Below, piece by piece: positions 34,001-41,606 of a stretch of 64,000 nt of DNA; the first letter of the stretch is position 1; every line of letters begins with the position of its first letter. A program made the position numbers and the translations under genes. This DNA is from Pseudomonas putida (lineage in GTDB: Bacteria > Pseudomonadota > Gammaproteobacteria > Pseudomonadales > Pseudomonadaceae). The stretch is taken from assembly GCF_002025705.1 (NCBI RefSeq), contig NZ_CP018846.1, positions 5,323,501-5,387,500 of the forward strand, in the 5' to 3' direction. The notes below the pieces were generated by a model. The model did no database searches and was not told the origin of the DNA. It saw only the letters and a program-made list of their open reading frames with translations.

Positions 34001-35789
34001 GGAGCGCAACCGCCAGCAACTCACCGACTATGATGATCTCGCCACCGAATACAGCCTGGCGTTCCTGGCCCTGCCTGCGCAAGAACGTGCAAACCCGCCA
34101 GCGGCACTGGTGTTGCACAAACAGGAGCTGCTGGCCCGACGCAGGCAGCTTGCCACCGAGCTCAGGGCTTCCTCGCTGTTCCTGGAGAAGCAGGGCGTGC
34201 TGCTGGAGGCGAACGTGCGCACTTTCATGGAACTGAGCGAACCACGCTTCCTCAGGCTCGACATCACCGGCACCAACGCCAGGCGGTACAGCACGTGGCT
34301 CGAGGCCGCCATCGACAACGACATGTTGTTGTGCCGCCGCCTGCTGGAACAGGTCGACCATGAACAGTTGGTCGCGCAGGCCAATGGGCTGCACCGGTTG
34401 CCGCAGGGTGCCGAGCAGCTACAACGCTATGTCGCCTATCGAACCAGCGTGCGCGATTCACTCCAGGCCACGCGCCGACTGCTCGTGGTCAGCCAGCGGC
34501 TGGACCGGGCCATACCGGAAGCACTGGAAAACCCCAAGGTCGACTATGCGGACAAAGCCGGCAAACTCGACCGGGTCATCAAGCGGCGTACCTACTCGAC
34601 GCTGGTGATACGCGCGCAGCTACTCAGCGACCTGGCCTACCTGACCGTGGACAAGACAGTGCTGACGCCTGAAGCGGCCGACAACCTGCTGCCATTGCGG
34701 GAGGTACTCAGCAACAACGAATTGAGCCGAACGATCTGGAGCCACGATGGCCTGGCCATGGCCGAGGGGTCTTCCGAAGACAAGGCCGAGGTGCTGGACG
34801 ACGTCTTGCGCAGGTATCGCGCGATCCTCGACAAGGCCCACTACATGCAATCTTTCAGCGATCCGGCGCTGGACCGGGCAATCCTGGATGAGTACATCAA
34901 CGAACTGACCAAAGTGTCCAACACGACCGAGGCACAACTGAGCGCTGCGCTGGCCGACCTCGAGAAAGGCATCCTGCCACCACCACCACGGGCACTGCAC
35001 CGTGCCACGCCAGGCAAGCGTACAGTGATCCGCGTAGGGCGCCGTCCGGCGCTGGTGGAGGCACAAGGCGACCACGCGGTCCAACGCAACCCGATCAACC
35101 AGCAACCGGCGGGCAATTACGAACGAAGCGGTGACGAATGGCATGAACAGGCTGCCGAGCCGCGAACTGACGAGCCCGACATTGCGCAGCTTCGCCTGGA
35201 TGCCAGGCAGCTGTTGGCGCAGGTCGATGAAAAAATCGCCTTCGCGGCACGCTATGCAGACCAGCCCAATAGCCTGAATGACTTCCTGGACTGGCCAATC
35301 AACGACATGGAGGAGTTGTCACAGCGATTGGCCGCCATCGACAGTGACCTGGTCAGCCAGCTACGCCAGGCGACGGCACGGGTCGGCGAGAGGAAGCAGC
35401 AACTGCTCACCAACGCCTACCTGAACACCCGGCATCCGGACAGCACGGCCTTACGCTATCTGCTGGAGCAGCGGCGAGTCTCAATCGCACCGAGCGTGCT
35501 CCGCAGGCCGCTTCGCCACGCCAACGACTACCTTGATGTCTATGAGATCAGGGACATTCAAGCACCGCGTGCAGTGCTGTGGGAAGCACACTTCCACTAC
35601 CGTAGCCCGGATGCCAAAGCCCATGATTTCGTCAAAGGGCACCTTAAATTCCGGGACCCTCGTGAAAAAAGCCGTGACGCCAGCCTGGAACTGGCGCCCA
35701 ACGCCAAGGAACGTATCGCCATCTACCGGGGCGACCTGCGCCTGGCCCAGATCGCAGACATCATTCCGTTCCCGCCTGCATCACAGTAG
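31095..35789 (+). CDS. giant toxin-like protein (dermonecrotic toxin / DUF6543-type)
   Basis: 1564 residues from ATG 31095 (MTDTPTAREETFKQKVAACF); a TTG 18 bases upstream is possible and neither start has a clear ribosome site. The N-terminal about 600 residues match, from memory, the DUF6543 'dermonecrotic toxin' region of pseudomonads: HEVDVGGQYPHYLEAI, HGMFLIKLPASHGWVLYRPFY, QSILDWLNDNVREVYGNGGF. A hydrophobic stretch near residues 705-740 (VAWSLFNTVSLLWHGPLA, LTWLMLALSA) could insert in membranes. A beta module follows (GLYEIAGRHFVKLQGAAYEV) and then long helical segments. The last about 120 residues (EAHFHYRSPDAKAHDFVKGH) may be a separate effector domain; it is not recognised. No signal peptide, no adjacent immunity or secretion gene. 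It is divergent from phaI and absent from the pha locus as I remember it in other strains. Confidence 0.72.
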   Translation: MTDTPTAREETFKQKVAACFAERPRLRDVLSHEGFRVLIDHYPWIRGNHPQLTSLDDFVILPSLDGVTPQRALLDVLLDHLLAGSRLQLTAADLPSIAPPRVFHAQEQGTDKARHPEITLNLARLNEGLESVVGACLERFQQAQIGFWNGLDEASQVSRMRWLEHTIQAALLCNLQNQGLSAAERATLYALLADIPEGFSICAVNVNLTTADNNRPVTLPDLLLSTTQSPQGRVLWCKPGGRVRSFSDLPAFASALEEELAQRYQFDGLSWAQSAVVGDPFAFQARQLLNTMLGDIRRLRLGHLTSVGELQDHLHQLTDPSVYFLNQAHSAQGLPSVGLPAWLSSADAGSRYAYHTSLLKLAARQGQSKGLTSLGDIDDLQRYANRRLREQLQSRYPTIAQHDPDQVLISVSQAIIGSSVQGSQSLHLRNETLTNLAISRLHLGAGEVMTGVTVPGGANTHAWLSLEQIRALIHEVDVGGQYPHYLEAIVAVEPRRQERIRQYAREWRGDLLFSTLKANIQGQLSEPASDALLAFCQGSNDAQPLHIAPLAFLCAPGTSVSDRAHGMFLIKLPASHGWVLYRPFYADQNLLQFTGLDQMMAAIRREGELQQSILDWLNDNVREVYGNGGFTHPHLHPTLEALAGLLGGESLVVDKLIEQLRQPVTARFAPWATDLDAQLFDARIEAMRLAASRSSLSNAQEKSALVSQVAWSLFNTVSLLWHGPLASLTWLMLALSAAKDDLSALANGTDEARIVAATDLLTDLAMLLTHRGAPTVADHPSTPQLRFVEPSEREITSEETPAQVHSPAPVRLYSWHDNQRVGNLSPSARQSLVKLQASRSLEGLTPLSEGRLRGLYEIAGRHFVKLQGAAYEVQETWGGIQIVGPDQSNDEWASQWQGTPDNYHIVGRERSRGPWLARWNGEWAINLNLAGGMPRTSKAINAENQQRYTQLRETASHNSQELAKLEPLMERNRQQLTDYDDLATEYSLAFLALPAQERANPPAALVLHKQELLARRRQLATELRASSLFLEKQGVLLEANVRTFMELSEPRFLRLDITGTNARRYSTWLEAAIDNDMLLCRRLLEQVDHEQLVAQANGLHRLPQGAEQLQRYVAYRTSVRDSLQATRRLLVVSQRLDRAIPEALENPKVDYADKAGKLDRVIKRRTYSTLVIRAQLLSDLAYLTVDKTVLTPEAADNLLPLREVLSNNELSRTIWSHDGLAMAEGSSEDKAEVLDDVLRRYRAILDKAHYMQSFSDPALDRAILDEYINELTKVSNTTEAQLSAALADLEKGILPPPPRALHRATPGKRTVIRVGRRPALVEAQGDHAVQRNPINQQPAGNYERSGDEWHEQAAEPRTDEPDIAQLRLDARQLLAQVDEKIAFAARYADQPNSLNDFLDWPINDMEELSQRLAAIDSDLVSQLRQATARVGERKQQLLTNAYLNTRHPDSTALRYLLEQRRVSIAPSVLRRPLRHANDYLDVYEIRDIQAPRAVLWEAHFHYRSPDAKAHDFVKGHLKFRDPREKSRDASLELAPNAKERIAIYRGDLRLAQIADIIPFPPASQ

Positions 35790-35809
35790 ACGTCAAATGG
35801 CGGCAATCT

Positions 35810-36085
35810 TCACGCCAGGGCCTTGTCCAGCGCCCGTTCGATCTCGCCCTTGATGGTGCCGCCCATCATGGACAGCATCATGCCGAGCTTCAGTTCGACG
35901 CGGATGCTGTCCTCGCCAATGTGCACGCTGCCGTTGGCGCCGCTGCGCGCCACATCGACCCGGTCACCGTTCCAGGTGGCCTTGAGGTCGTATTCGCGGC
36001 TGAGCTTGTCGACCAGCGCTTCGGCCTTGGCGCGGGCAGCCTCGCGGCCGAGGGAATGTTTGCGTTCGACGCTGATCTGGGTCAT
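35810..36085 (-). CDS. polyhydroxyalkanoic acid system family protein
   Basis: 91 residues from ATG 36085 (MTQISVERKHSLGREAARAK). The family pattern is clear: ERKHSLGREAARAKAEALVD, LKATWNGDRVDVARSG, GSVHIGEDSIRVELKLG, and an end of GTIKGEIERALDKALA. These small cytoplasmic proteins occur next to PHA genes; their mechanism is unknown. It would follow phaI in related genomes; here it is separated from it by the toxin-like gene on the other strand. It is divergent from ubiE. Confidence 0.88.
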   Translation of the reverse strand: MTQISVERKHSLGREAARAKAEALVDKLSREYDLKATWNGDRVDVARSGANGSVHIGEDSIRVELKLGMMLSMMGGTIKGEIERALDKALA

Positions 36086-36108
36086 GCGGGTGTTCCTGGG
36101 TATGTAGA

Positions 36109-36124
36109 CATAATCTGCATTATG
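36109..36124. promoter_or_regulatory. palindrome in the divergent promoter region of ubiE
   Basis: CATAAT and ATTATG form a perfect inverted repeat around CTGC. Each arm resembles a sigma-70 -10 element, one per strand, so the palindrome could position divergent promoters for the PHA-system gene and ubiE. No matching -35 element is convincing. Confidence 0.35.
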
Positions 36125-36209
36125 CCCGCCCCTGCCCCAAGGCACACCCCGCCAAGACAAATCCGCCCGTTCGCCCTAGAATGGCGGTAATTTTTTCCGG
36201 TGAAGCGAT

Positions 36210-36980
36210 ATGAACGACCAGCGCAAAGGCGACCACGCCGAACCCACCACCCATTTCGGCTACCAGGACGTCCCTGAAAGCCAGAAGGCGAAGAAAGTCG
36301 CCGAAGTGTTCCACTCTGTGGCCGCCAAGTACGACCTGATGAACGACGTGCTCTCCGGCGGCATGCACCGCCTGTGGAAGCGGTTCACCATCGAGCTGTC
36401 GGGCGTGCGCGCCGGCAACCGCGTGCTGGACATCGCTGGCGGCACTGGCGACCTGGCCGCCAAGTTCTCGCGCCTGGTCGGCCCGACGGGCCAGGTGGTG
36501 CTCGCCGACATCAACGATTCGATGCTCAAGGTCGGCCGAGACCGCCTGCTCGACCGCGGCGTGGCCGGCAACATCGAGTTCGTCCAGGCCGACGCCGAAA
36601 AGCTGCCGTTCCCGGACAACCACTTCGACTGCGTGACCATCGCCTTCGGCCTGCGCAACGTCACCCACAAGGACCAAGCCATCCGCTCGATGCTGCGCGT
36701 GCTCAAGCCGGGCGGGCGCCTGTTGATCCTGGAGTTCTCCAAGCCGACCAACAAGCTGATGTCCAAGGCCTACGATGCTTACTCGTTCGCCTTCATGCCG
36801 CTGGCCGGCAAGCTGATCACCAATGACTCCGAGAGCTACCGTTACCTCGCCGAGTCGATCCGCATGCACCCCGACCAGGAAACCCTGAAAAGCATGATGG
36901 TCGAGGCCGGTTTCGACCGCGTCACCTACCACAACATGACCAGCGGTATCGTCGCCGTGCACCGGGGAATCAAGCCCTGA
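36210..36980 (+). CDS. ubiE: demethylmenaquinone / 2-methoxy-6-polyprenylbenzoquinol C-methyltransferase
   Basis: 256 residues. S-adenosylmethionine-dependent C-methylation step of ubiquinone synthesis. Class I methyltransferase motifs: VLDIAGGTGDLAAKFSRLV (SAM loop), DINDSMLKVGRDRL, VQADAEKLPFPDNHFDCVT, and the family signatures YDLMNDVLSGGMHRLWKR and ITNDSESYRYLAESI. Its stop overlaps the ubiJ start by one base. Confidence 0.97.
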   Translation: MNDQRKGDHAEPTTHFGYQDVPESQKAKKVAEVFHSVAAKYDLMNDVLSGGMHRLWKRFTIELSGVRAGNRVLDIAGGTGDLAAKFSRLVGPTGQVVLADINDSMLKVGRDRLLDRGVAGNIEFVQADAEKLPFPDNHFDCVTIAFGLRNVTHKDQAIRSMLRVLKPGGRLLILEFSKPTNKLMSKAYDAYSFAFMPLAGKLITNDSESYRYLAESIRMHPDQETLKSMMVEAGFDRVTYHNMTSGIVAVHRGIKP

Positions 36981-37603
36981 TGTTGCTGGCCGGGCTGCTC
37001 GCCAGTGTCGAACATGGCCTGAACCGCGTCCTGCGCATGGACAGCACGGCTTTGCCGCGCCTGGCCGCGCTGGAAGGCAAGGTCATCGAGATCGACTGCC
37101 GCCAACCGGCCCTGCAGGTGTTCATCCTCCCCGATGAAGAAGGCCTTATGCTTGCCGCCCACTGGGAGGGCGAGGTCGACTGCAGCCTGCGCGCCCCAGC
37201 CGGCAGCCTGGTGCAACTGGCCGTGGCCAGGGACAAGACTGCCGTGTTGCACAGCCCGCAGGTCGAACTGCATGGCGACAGCGCCGTGCTGCTCGACCTG
37301 TTCGGCGTGCTGCAAGACCTGGAGCTGGACTGGGAACACGAACTGCAGCGCTGGCTTGGCCCGGTCGCCACGGCGATGCTCGCCGGCCACATCCGCCTGC
37401 GTGCACGCTGGACCCGCCAAGGCCTGGCACGGTTCAGCCAGAACCTGTCGGAATACCTGGCAGAGGAATCACGCACCCTGGTGGGCCAGCGCGAAGCCGA
37501 AGCCGCTTTCAGCCAGCTCGACACCCTGAAGCTCGATATCGAACGCCTCGAGGCGCGCCTGCAGCGCCTCTCCCGATCCCTTGATACCAGCGATAACGCA
37601 TGA
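36980..37603 (+). CDS. ubiJ: ubiquinone biosynthesis accessory factor UbiJ (SCP2 domain)
   Basis: 207 residues. SCP2-like lipid-binding domain (ALEGKVIEIDCRQPALQVFI, GSLVQLAVARDKTAVLHSPQ) followed by a C-terminal coiled-coil (AAFSQLDTLKLDIERLEARL). UbiJ binds ubiquinone intermediates and helps assemble the Ubi metabolon with UbiK. Overlaps both ubiE (TGATG) and ubiB (ATGA), so the three are translationally coupled. Confidence 0.94.
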   Translation: MLLAGLLASVEHGLNRVLRMDSTALPRLAALEGKVIEIDCRQPALQVFILPDEEGLMLAAHWEGEVDCSLRAPAGSLVQLAVARDKTAVLHSPQVELHGDSAVLLDLFGVLQDLELDWEHELQRWLGPVATAMLAGHIRLRARWTRQGLARFSQNLSEYLAEESRTLVGQREAEAAFSQLDTLKLDIERLEARLQRLSRSLDTSDNA

Positions 37604-39222
37604 AGCTGCTCGCCGTCCGCCGTCTTTTTCGCATCCAGCGTGTGGTAATCCGCTACCGTCTCGATGACCTGTTGTTCGATCAGCCCCTGTTGCCCTGGTG
37701 GCTGGCCAGCCTGCGCCTGCTGATGCCATGGCGCTGGCTGCCGCGCAAACCCTCCGAACTCAGCCGTGGTGCACGCCTGCGCCTGGCGCTGCAGGACCTG
37801 GGGCCGATCTTCATCAAGTTCGGCCAGTTGCTGTCCACGCGCCGCGACCTGCTGCCCACCGACATCGCCGACGAGCTGATGCTGCTGCAGGACCGCGTAC
37901 CGCCGTTTGACCCGAAACAAGCCGTGGCGATGATCGAAGATCAGCTCGGCGCCAAGGTCGGCGAAGTGTTCAGCCGCTTCGACGTCGAGCCGCTGGCCTC
38001 GGCCTCGGTGGCCCAGGTGCATGCCGCCCGCCTCAAGAGCGGCGAAGAGGTCGTGGTCAAGGTGGTACGCCCGGGCCTCAAGCCGGTAATCGCCCAGGAC
38101 CTGGCTTGGCTGTTCCTCATCGCCAAGGCTGCCGAGCGCGCCTCGGCCGATGCCCGCCGCCTGCACCCGGTGGAAATCGTCGGTGACTACGAAAAGACCA
38201 TCTACGACGAGCTCGACCTGCTGCGCGAGGCGGCCAACGCCAGCCAGCTGCGGCGAAATTTCGAAGGTTCCGAGCTGATGTACGTACCCCAGGTGTACTG
38301 GGACCTGTGCCGGCCGAAAGCGCTGGTGATGGAGCGCATCTACGGCGTGCCGGTGACCGACATGGCGACCCTGGCCGACCAGCGCACCGACATGAAGATG
38401 CTGGCCGAGCGTGGTGTCGAGGTGTTCTTCACCCAGGTGTTCCGCGACAGCTTCTTCCATGCCGACATGCACCCGGGCAACATCTTCGTCAGCACGGTCA
38501 AACCGTGGAGCCCGCAGTACATCGCCATCGACTGCGGCATCGTCGGCAGCCTCACCGCCGAGGACCAGGATTACCTGGCGCGCAACCTGATCGCCTTCTT
38601 CAAGCGCGACTACCGCCGCGTTGCCCAGTTGCACATCGACTCGGGCTGGGTACCGGCGCACACCAAGGTCAATGAGTTCGAAGCGGCAATCCGCACCGTG
38701 TGCGAGCCGATCTTCGAAAAACCGTTAAAGGATATTTCCTTTGGCCAGGTGCTGATGCGCCTGTTCCAGACCGCACGGCGCTTCAACATGGAAGTCCAGC
38801 CACAGCTGGTACTGCTGCAGAAGACCCTGCTCAACATCGAAGGCCTCGGCCGTCAGCTGTACCCGGACCTGGACCTGTGGAGCACCGCCAAGCCGTTCCT
38901 GGAACGCTGGATGCGCGAACGCATGAGCCCCAAGGCCGTGTTCGGCAACATCCATGGCCAGGTCGAGCAGCTGCCGCACCTGGCCGGTATGGCCCGCGAC
39001 CTGCTTGAGCGCCTGTCGCAGCCGCATCTGGAAGACCCGCAACTGCCGGAGCGCCGTCGCCAGGGCGACCGCTGGGCACTGCGCCTGCTCGGCGCCGGCT
39101 TGCTCGGTGGTGGTGCGGTACTGGCCACCGGAGCCGCCGACGCCGCCAGCCTGGCCGCCCCGGCCGCCTGGCCAGCGTGGCTGATGCTGGCCGCAGGCCT
39201 TTACCTGATCGTGCGCCAATAG
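37600..39222 (+). CDS. ubiB: ubiquinone biosynthesis atypical kinase UbiB
   Basis: 540 residues. ABC1/ADCK kinase-like fold: KxGQ motif in FIKFGQLLSTRRDLLPTDIA, the alanine-rich nucleotide loop LASASVAQVHAARL, EVVVKVVRPG with the conserved Lys, FHADMHPGNIFV catalytic loop and IAIDCGIVGSL. Two C-terminal hydrophobic helices (GAGLLGGGAVLATGAA, WLMLAAGLYLIV) anchor it in the membrane. ATPase activity helps extract ubiquinone precursors. Confidence 0.97.
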   Translation: MKLLAVRRLFRIQRVVIRYRLDDLLFDQPLLPWWLASLRLLMPWRWLPRKPSELSRGARLRLALQDLGPIFIKFGQLLSTRRDLLPTDIADELMLLQDRVPPFDPKQAVAMIEDQLGAKVGEVFSRFDVEPLASASVAQVHAARLKSGEEVVVKVVRPGLKPVIAQDLAWLFLIAKAAERASADARRLHPVEIVGDYEKTIYDELDLLREAANASQLRRNFEGSELMYVPQVYWDLCRPKALVMERIYGVPVTDMATLADQRTDMKMLAERGVEVFFTQVFRDSFFHADMHPGNIFVSTVKPWSPQYIAIDCGIVGSLTAEDQDYLARNLIAFFKRDYRRVAQLHIDSGWVPAHTKVNEFEAAIRTVCEPIFEKPLKDISFGQVLMRLFQTARRFNMEVQPQLVLLQKTLLNIEGLGRQLYPDLDLWSTAKPFLERWMRERMSPKAVFGNIHGQVEQLPHLAGMARDLLERLSQPHLEDPQLPERRRQGDRWALRLLGAGLLGGGAVLATGAADAASLAAPAAWPAWLMLAAGLYLIVRQ

Positions 39223-39293
39223 CCAGCCGCGCTGCTGGCTGGCACACTAGCGCAAAGGGCCCGGTACAGGACGGGCCCGCTTTGGAGTCGACG

Positions 39294-39686
39294 ATGAAAG
39301 ACTGGCTGGACGAGATCAAGTGGAACAGCGATGGCCTGGTACCGGCGATCGCCCAGGACCACAAGACCGGACGCGTGCTGATGATGGCCTGGATGAACCG
39401 CGAATCGCTGGCGCTGACCGCCGCCGAGCAACGTGCCATCTACTGGTCGCGTTCCCGTGGCAAGCTGTGGCGCAAGGGCGAAGAGTCCGGCCATGTGCAA
39501 AAGCTGCATGAAATGCGCCTGGACTGCGATGCCGACGTGATCATCCTGATGGTCGAGCAACTGGGTCATATCGCTTGCCATACTGGCCGTGAAAGCTGCT
39601 TCTACCGCGTCTACGAGGACGGCCAGTGGAAAACCGTCGACCCGGTTCTGAAAGACCCGGATGCCATCTACAGCGCAGGACACTGA
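39294..39686 (+). CDS. hisI: phosphoribosyl-AMP cyclohydrolase
   Basis: 130 residues from ATG 39294, preceded by TTTGGAGTC. Third step of histidine synthesis, opening the adenine ring of PR-AMP. Metal ligands are in LDCDADVIILMVEQLG and the C-terminal CHTGRESCFYR. It is separate from HisE, unlike the fused enterobacterial HisIE; hisE starts one base after its stop. Confidence 0.96.
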   Translation: MKDWLDEIKWNSDGLVPAIAQDHKTGRVLMMAWMNRESLALTAAEQRAIYWSRSRGKLWRKGEESGHVQKLHEMRLDCDADVIILMVEQLGHIACHTGRESCFYRVYEDGQWKTVDPVLKDPDAIYSAGH

Positions 39687-39687
39687 C

Positions 39688-40023
39688 ATGAGCGACACCC
39701 TAAACCGCCTGGCCGAAGTGCTGGAAGAGCGCAAACAAGCGGCTCCCGACAGCTCCTACGTGGCCAGCCTGTACCACAAGGGCTTGAACAAGATCCTCGA
39801 AAAGCTCGGCGAAGAGTCGGTCGAGACCATCATCGCGGCCAAAGACGCCGCCGTGAGCAAGGATTACAGTGATGTCATCTATGAAACCGCAGACTTGTGG
39901 TTCCATAGCCTGGTCATGCTCAGCGCGCTGGGCCAGCACCCGCAAGCCGTGCTAGATGAACTGGAGCGCCGTTTCGGGCTGTCCGGGCACGATGAGAAGG
40001 CGGCACGGCAGCCATCTGCCTGA
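39688..40023 (+). CDS. hisE: phosphoribosyl-ATP pyrophosphatase
   Basis: 111 residues from ATG 39688. All-alpha MazG-like fold with the acidic metal-binding motifs KLGEESVETIIAAKD and DVIYETADLWFHSLVML. Second step of histidine synthesis. Coupled with hisI; a REP pair separates it from tatA. Confidence 0.96.
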   Translation: MSDTLNRLAEVLEERKQAAPDSSYVASLYHKGLNKILEKLGEESVETIIAAKDAAVSKDYSDVIYETADLWFHSLVMLSALGQHPQAVLDELERRFGLSGHDEKAARQPSA

Positions 40024-40031
40024 TGTATTTC

Positions 40032-40144
40032 TGGGGGCGCTGTGCGCCCCTTTCGCGACGCAAGGCCGCTCCCACAAGGGACCGGCGTAACACGGACCTT
40101 GTGGGAGCGGCCTTGTGTCGCGAAAGGGCTGCAAAGCAGCCCCA
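40032..40144. repeat. REP-type palindrome pair, reversed arm arrangement
   Basis: Outer ends are TGGGGGCGC and AAAGCAGCCCCA; the GCTCCCACAAGG / CCTTGTGGGAGC ends face the centre, themselves making a long inverted repeat around ACCGGCGTAACACGG. Same arrangement as 23712-23817. It lies between hisE and tatA, 33 bases before the tatA start. Confidence 0.85.
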
Positions 40145-40176
40145 GAAGGTTCACTGATAATTTTCAGGAGTACGAA

Positions 40177-40449
40177 ATGGGTATCTTTGACTGGAAACAC
40201 TGGATCGTCCTGCTGGTCGTCGTGGTCCTGGTGTTCGGCACCAAGAAGCTGAAGAACTTCGGCAGCGACCTGGGCGAATCAATCAAGGGCTTCCGCAAGG
40301 CCATGAACGACGAAGAAAACAAGCCGGCCGAACAGACCCCGCCGCCAGCCCAGCCAGTCCCCCCCGTGCAGAACACTGCCCAGCAACCACAGGGCCACAC
40401 CATCGAGGGCCAGGCCCAGCCGGTCCAAGAGCCGCAGCGGAAAGACTGA
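40177..40449 (+). CDS. tatA: twin-arginine translocase subunit TatA
   Basis: 90 residues from ATG 40177 with TTCAGGAG upstream. Short N-terminal membrane helix (HWIVLLVVVVLVFGTKKL), conserved FGSDLGESIKGFRKAM amphipathic helix, then a Pro/Gln-rich acidic tail. TatA multimers form the passage for folded proteins with twin-arginine signals. Confidence 0.96.
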   Translation: MGIFDWKHWIVLLVVVVLVFGTKKLKNFGSDLGESIKGFRKAMNDEENKPAEQTPPPAQPVPPVQNTAQQPQGHTIEGQAQPVQEPQRKD

Positions 40450-40452
40450 CCC

Positions 40453-40818
40453 ATGTTCGGCATCAGCTTCAGCGAGCTGCTGCTCGTCGGCCTGGTCGCC
40501 CTGTTGGTGCTCGGCCCCGAGCGCCTGCCTGGCGCCGCGCGTACCGCGGGGCTGTGGATCGGGCGGCTGAAACGCAGCTTCAATGCGATCAAGATGGAGG
40601 TCGAGCGCGAAATCGGCGCCGACGACATTCGCCGCCAGTTGCATAACGAGCACATCCTGCAGATGGAAGAGGAAGCCAAGCGCATCCTCAACCCGCAGCT
40701 GCCGCCGGCACAGCCGCCAGTCGCCACCCAGCCTACCGCTGCGCCAACGCCAGCACCGGCAGCGCCGACGACCACGCCTGAACCGCCCGAACAGCCTCAA
40801 CCGCCGCGAGCCCCATGA
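40453..40818 (+). CDS. tatB: twin-arginine translocase subunit TatB
   Basis: 121 residues. MFGISFSELLLVGLVALLVL membrane helix with the TatB-typical Glu in FSELL and GPERLPGAARTAGLWIGRLK, long amphipathic helix, and a Pro/Ala/Thr tail. Partner of TatC in binding signal peptides. Three bases after tatA and overlapping tatC. Confidence 0.96.
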   Translation: MFGISFSELLLVGLVALLVLGPERLPGAARTAGLWIGRLKRSFNAIKMEVEREIGADDIRRQLHNEHILQMEEEAKRILNPQLPPAQPPVATQPTAAPTPAPAAPTTTPEPPEQPQPPRAP

Positions 40819-41606
40819 GCGAAAATCCGGAACACGACCAGCCGATGCCGCTGGTCTCGCACCTGACCGAACTGCGTACCCGCCTGCTGCGCTGCGTGGC
40901 GGTCATCTTCCTGATCTTTGCCGGGCTGTTCTCCTTCGCCCAGCAGATCTACACCTTGGTGTCGGCGCCGCTGCGTGATCACTTGCCAGCCAATGCGACG
41001 ATGATCGCCACCGACGTGGCCTCGCCGTTCTTGACGCCGTTCAAGCTGACCATGATCGTCTCGCTGTTCCTGGCGATCCCGTTCATTCTTCAGCAGATCT
41101 GGGGCTTCATCGCGCCAGGCCTGTACCGCCATGAAAAACGCATCGCCATTCCGTTGCTGGTGTCGAGCATCCTGCTGTTCTACGCCGGCATGGCCTTCGC
41201 CTATTTCCTGGTGTTCCCGCTGATGTTCAAGTTCTTCGCCGCTGCCACCCCGGCAGGCGTTGCGATGATGACCGACATCGCCAACTACCTCGACTTCGTC
41301 ATGACCCTGTTCTTCGCCTTCGGTGTCGCGTTCGAGATCCCGGTGGCTGTGGTGTTGCTGGTGTGGATCGGCGTGGTCGACGTGAAGTACCTGAAAAAGG
41401 TCCGACCGTATGTGATCATCGGCTGCTTCGTGGTCGGCATGATCCTCACCCCGCCGGACATCTTCTCGCAGACCCTGCTCGCAGTGCCGATGTGGCTGCT
41501 GTTCGAAATTGGCGTGCTGTGCGGCAGCCTGATCCGCAAGCGCAGCCATGCTGACGACGAAGCCACCAACGACCATAACGACCAGCCGCCAGCGACCCAA
41601 CCGTGA
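40815..41606 (+). CDS. tatC: twin-arginine translocase subunit TatC
   Basis: 263 residues with six membrane segments. Family motifs: MPLVSHLTELRTRLLRC at the start, FLTPFKLTMIVSLFLAIPFI, GFIAPGLYRHEKR, and the FGVAFEIPVAVVLLVWIGVV region with the conserved Glu. Recognises the twin-arginine signal. Stop overlaps the GTG start of the following methyltransferase. Confidence 0.97.
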   Translation: MSENPEHDQPMPLVSHLTELRTRLLRCVAVIFLIFAGLFSFAQQIYTLVSAPLRDHLPANATMIATDVASPFLTPFKLTMIVSLFLAIPFILQQIWGFIAPGLYRHEKRIAIPLLVSSILLFYAGMAFAYFLVFPLMFKFFAAATPAGVAMMTDIANYLDFVMTLFFAFGVAFEIPVAVVLLVWIGVVDVKYLKKVRPYVIIGCFVVGMILTPPDIFSQTLLAVPMWLLFEIGVLCGSLIRKRSHADDEATNDHNDQPPATQP

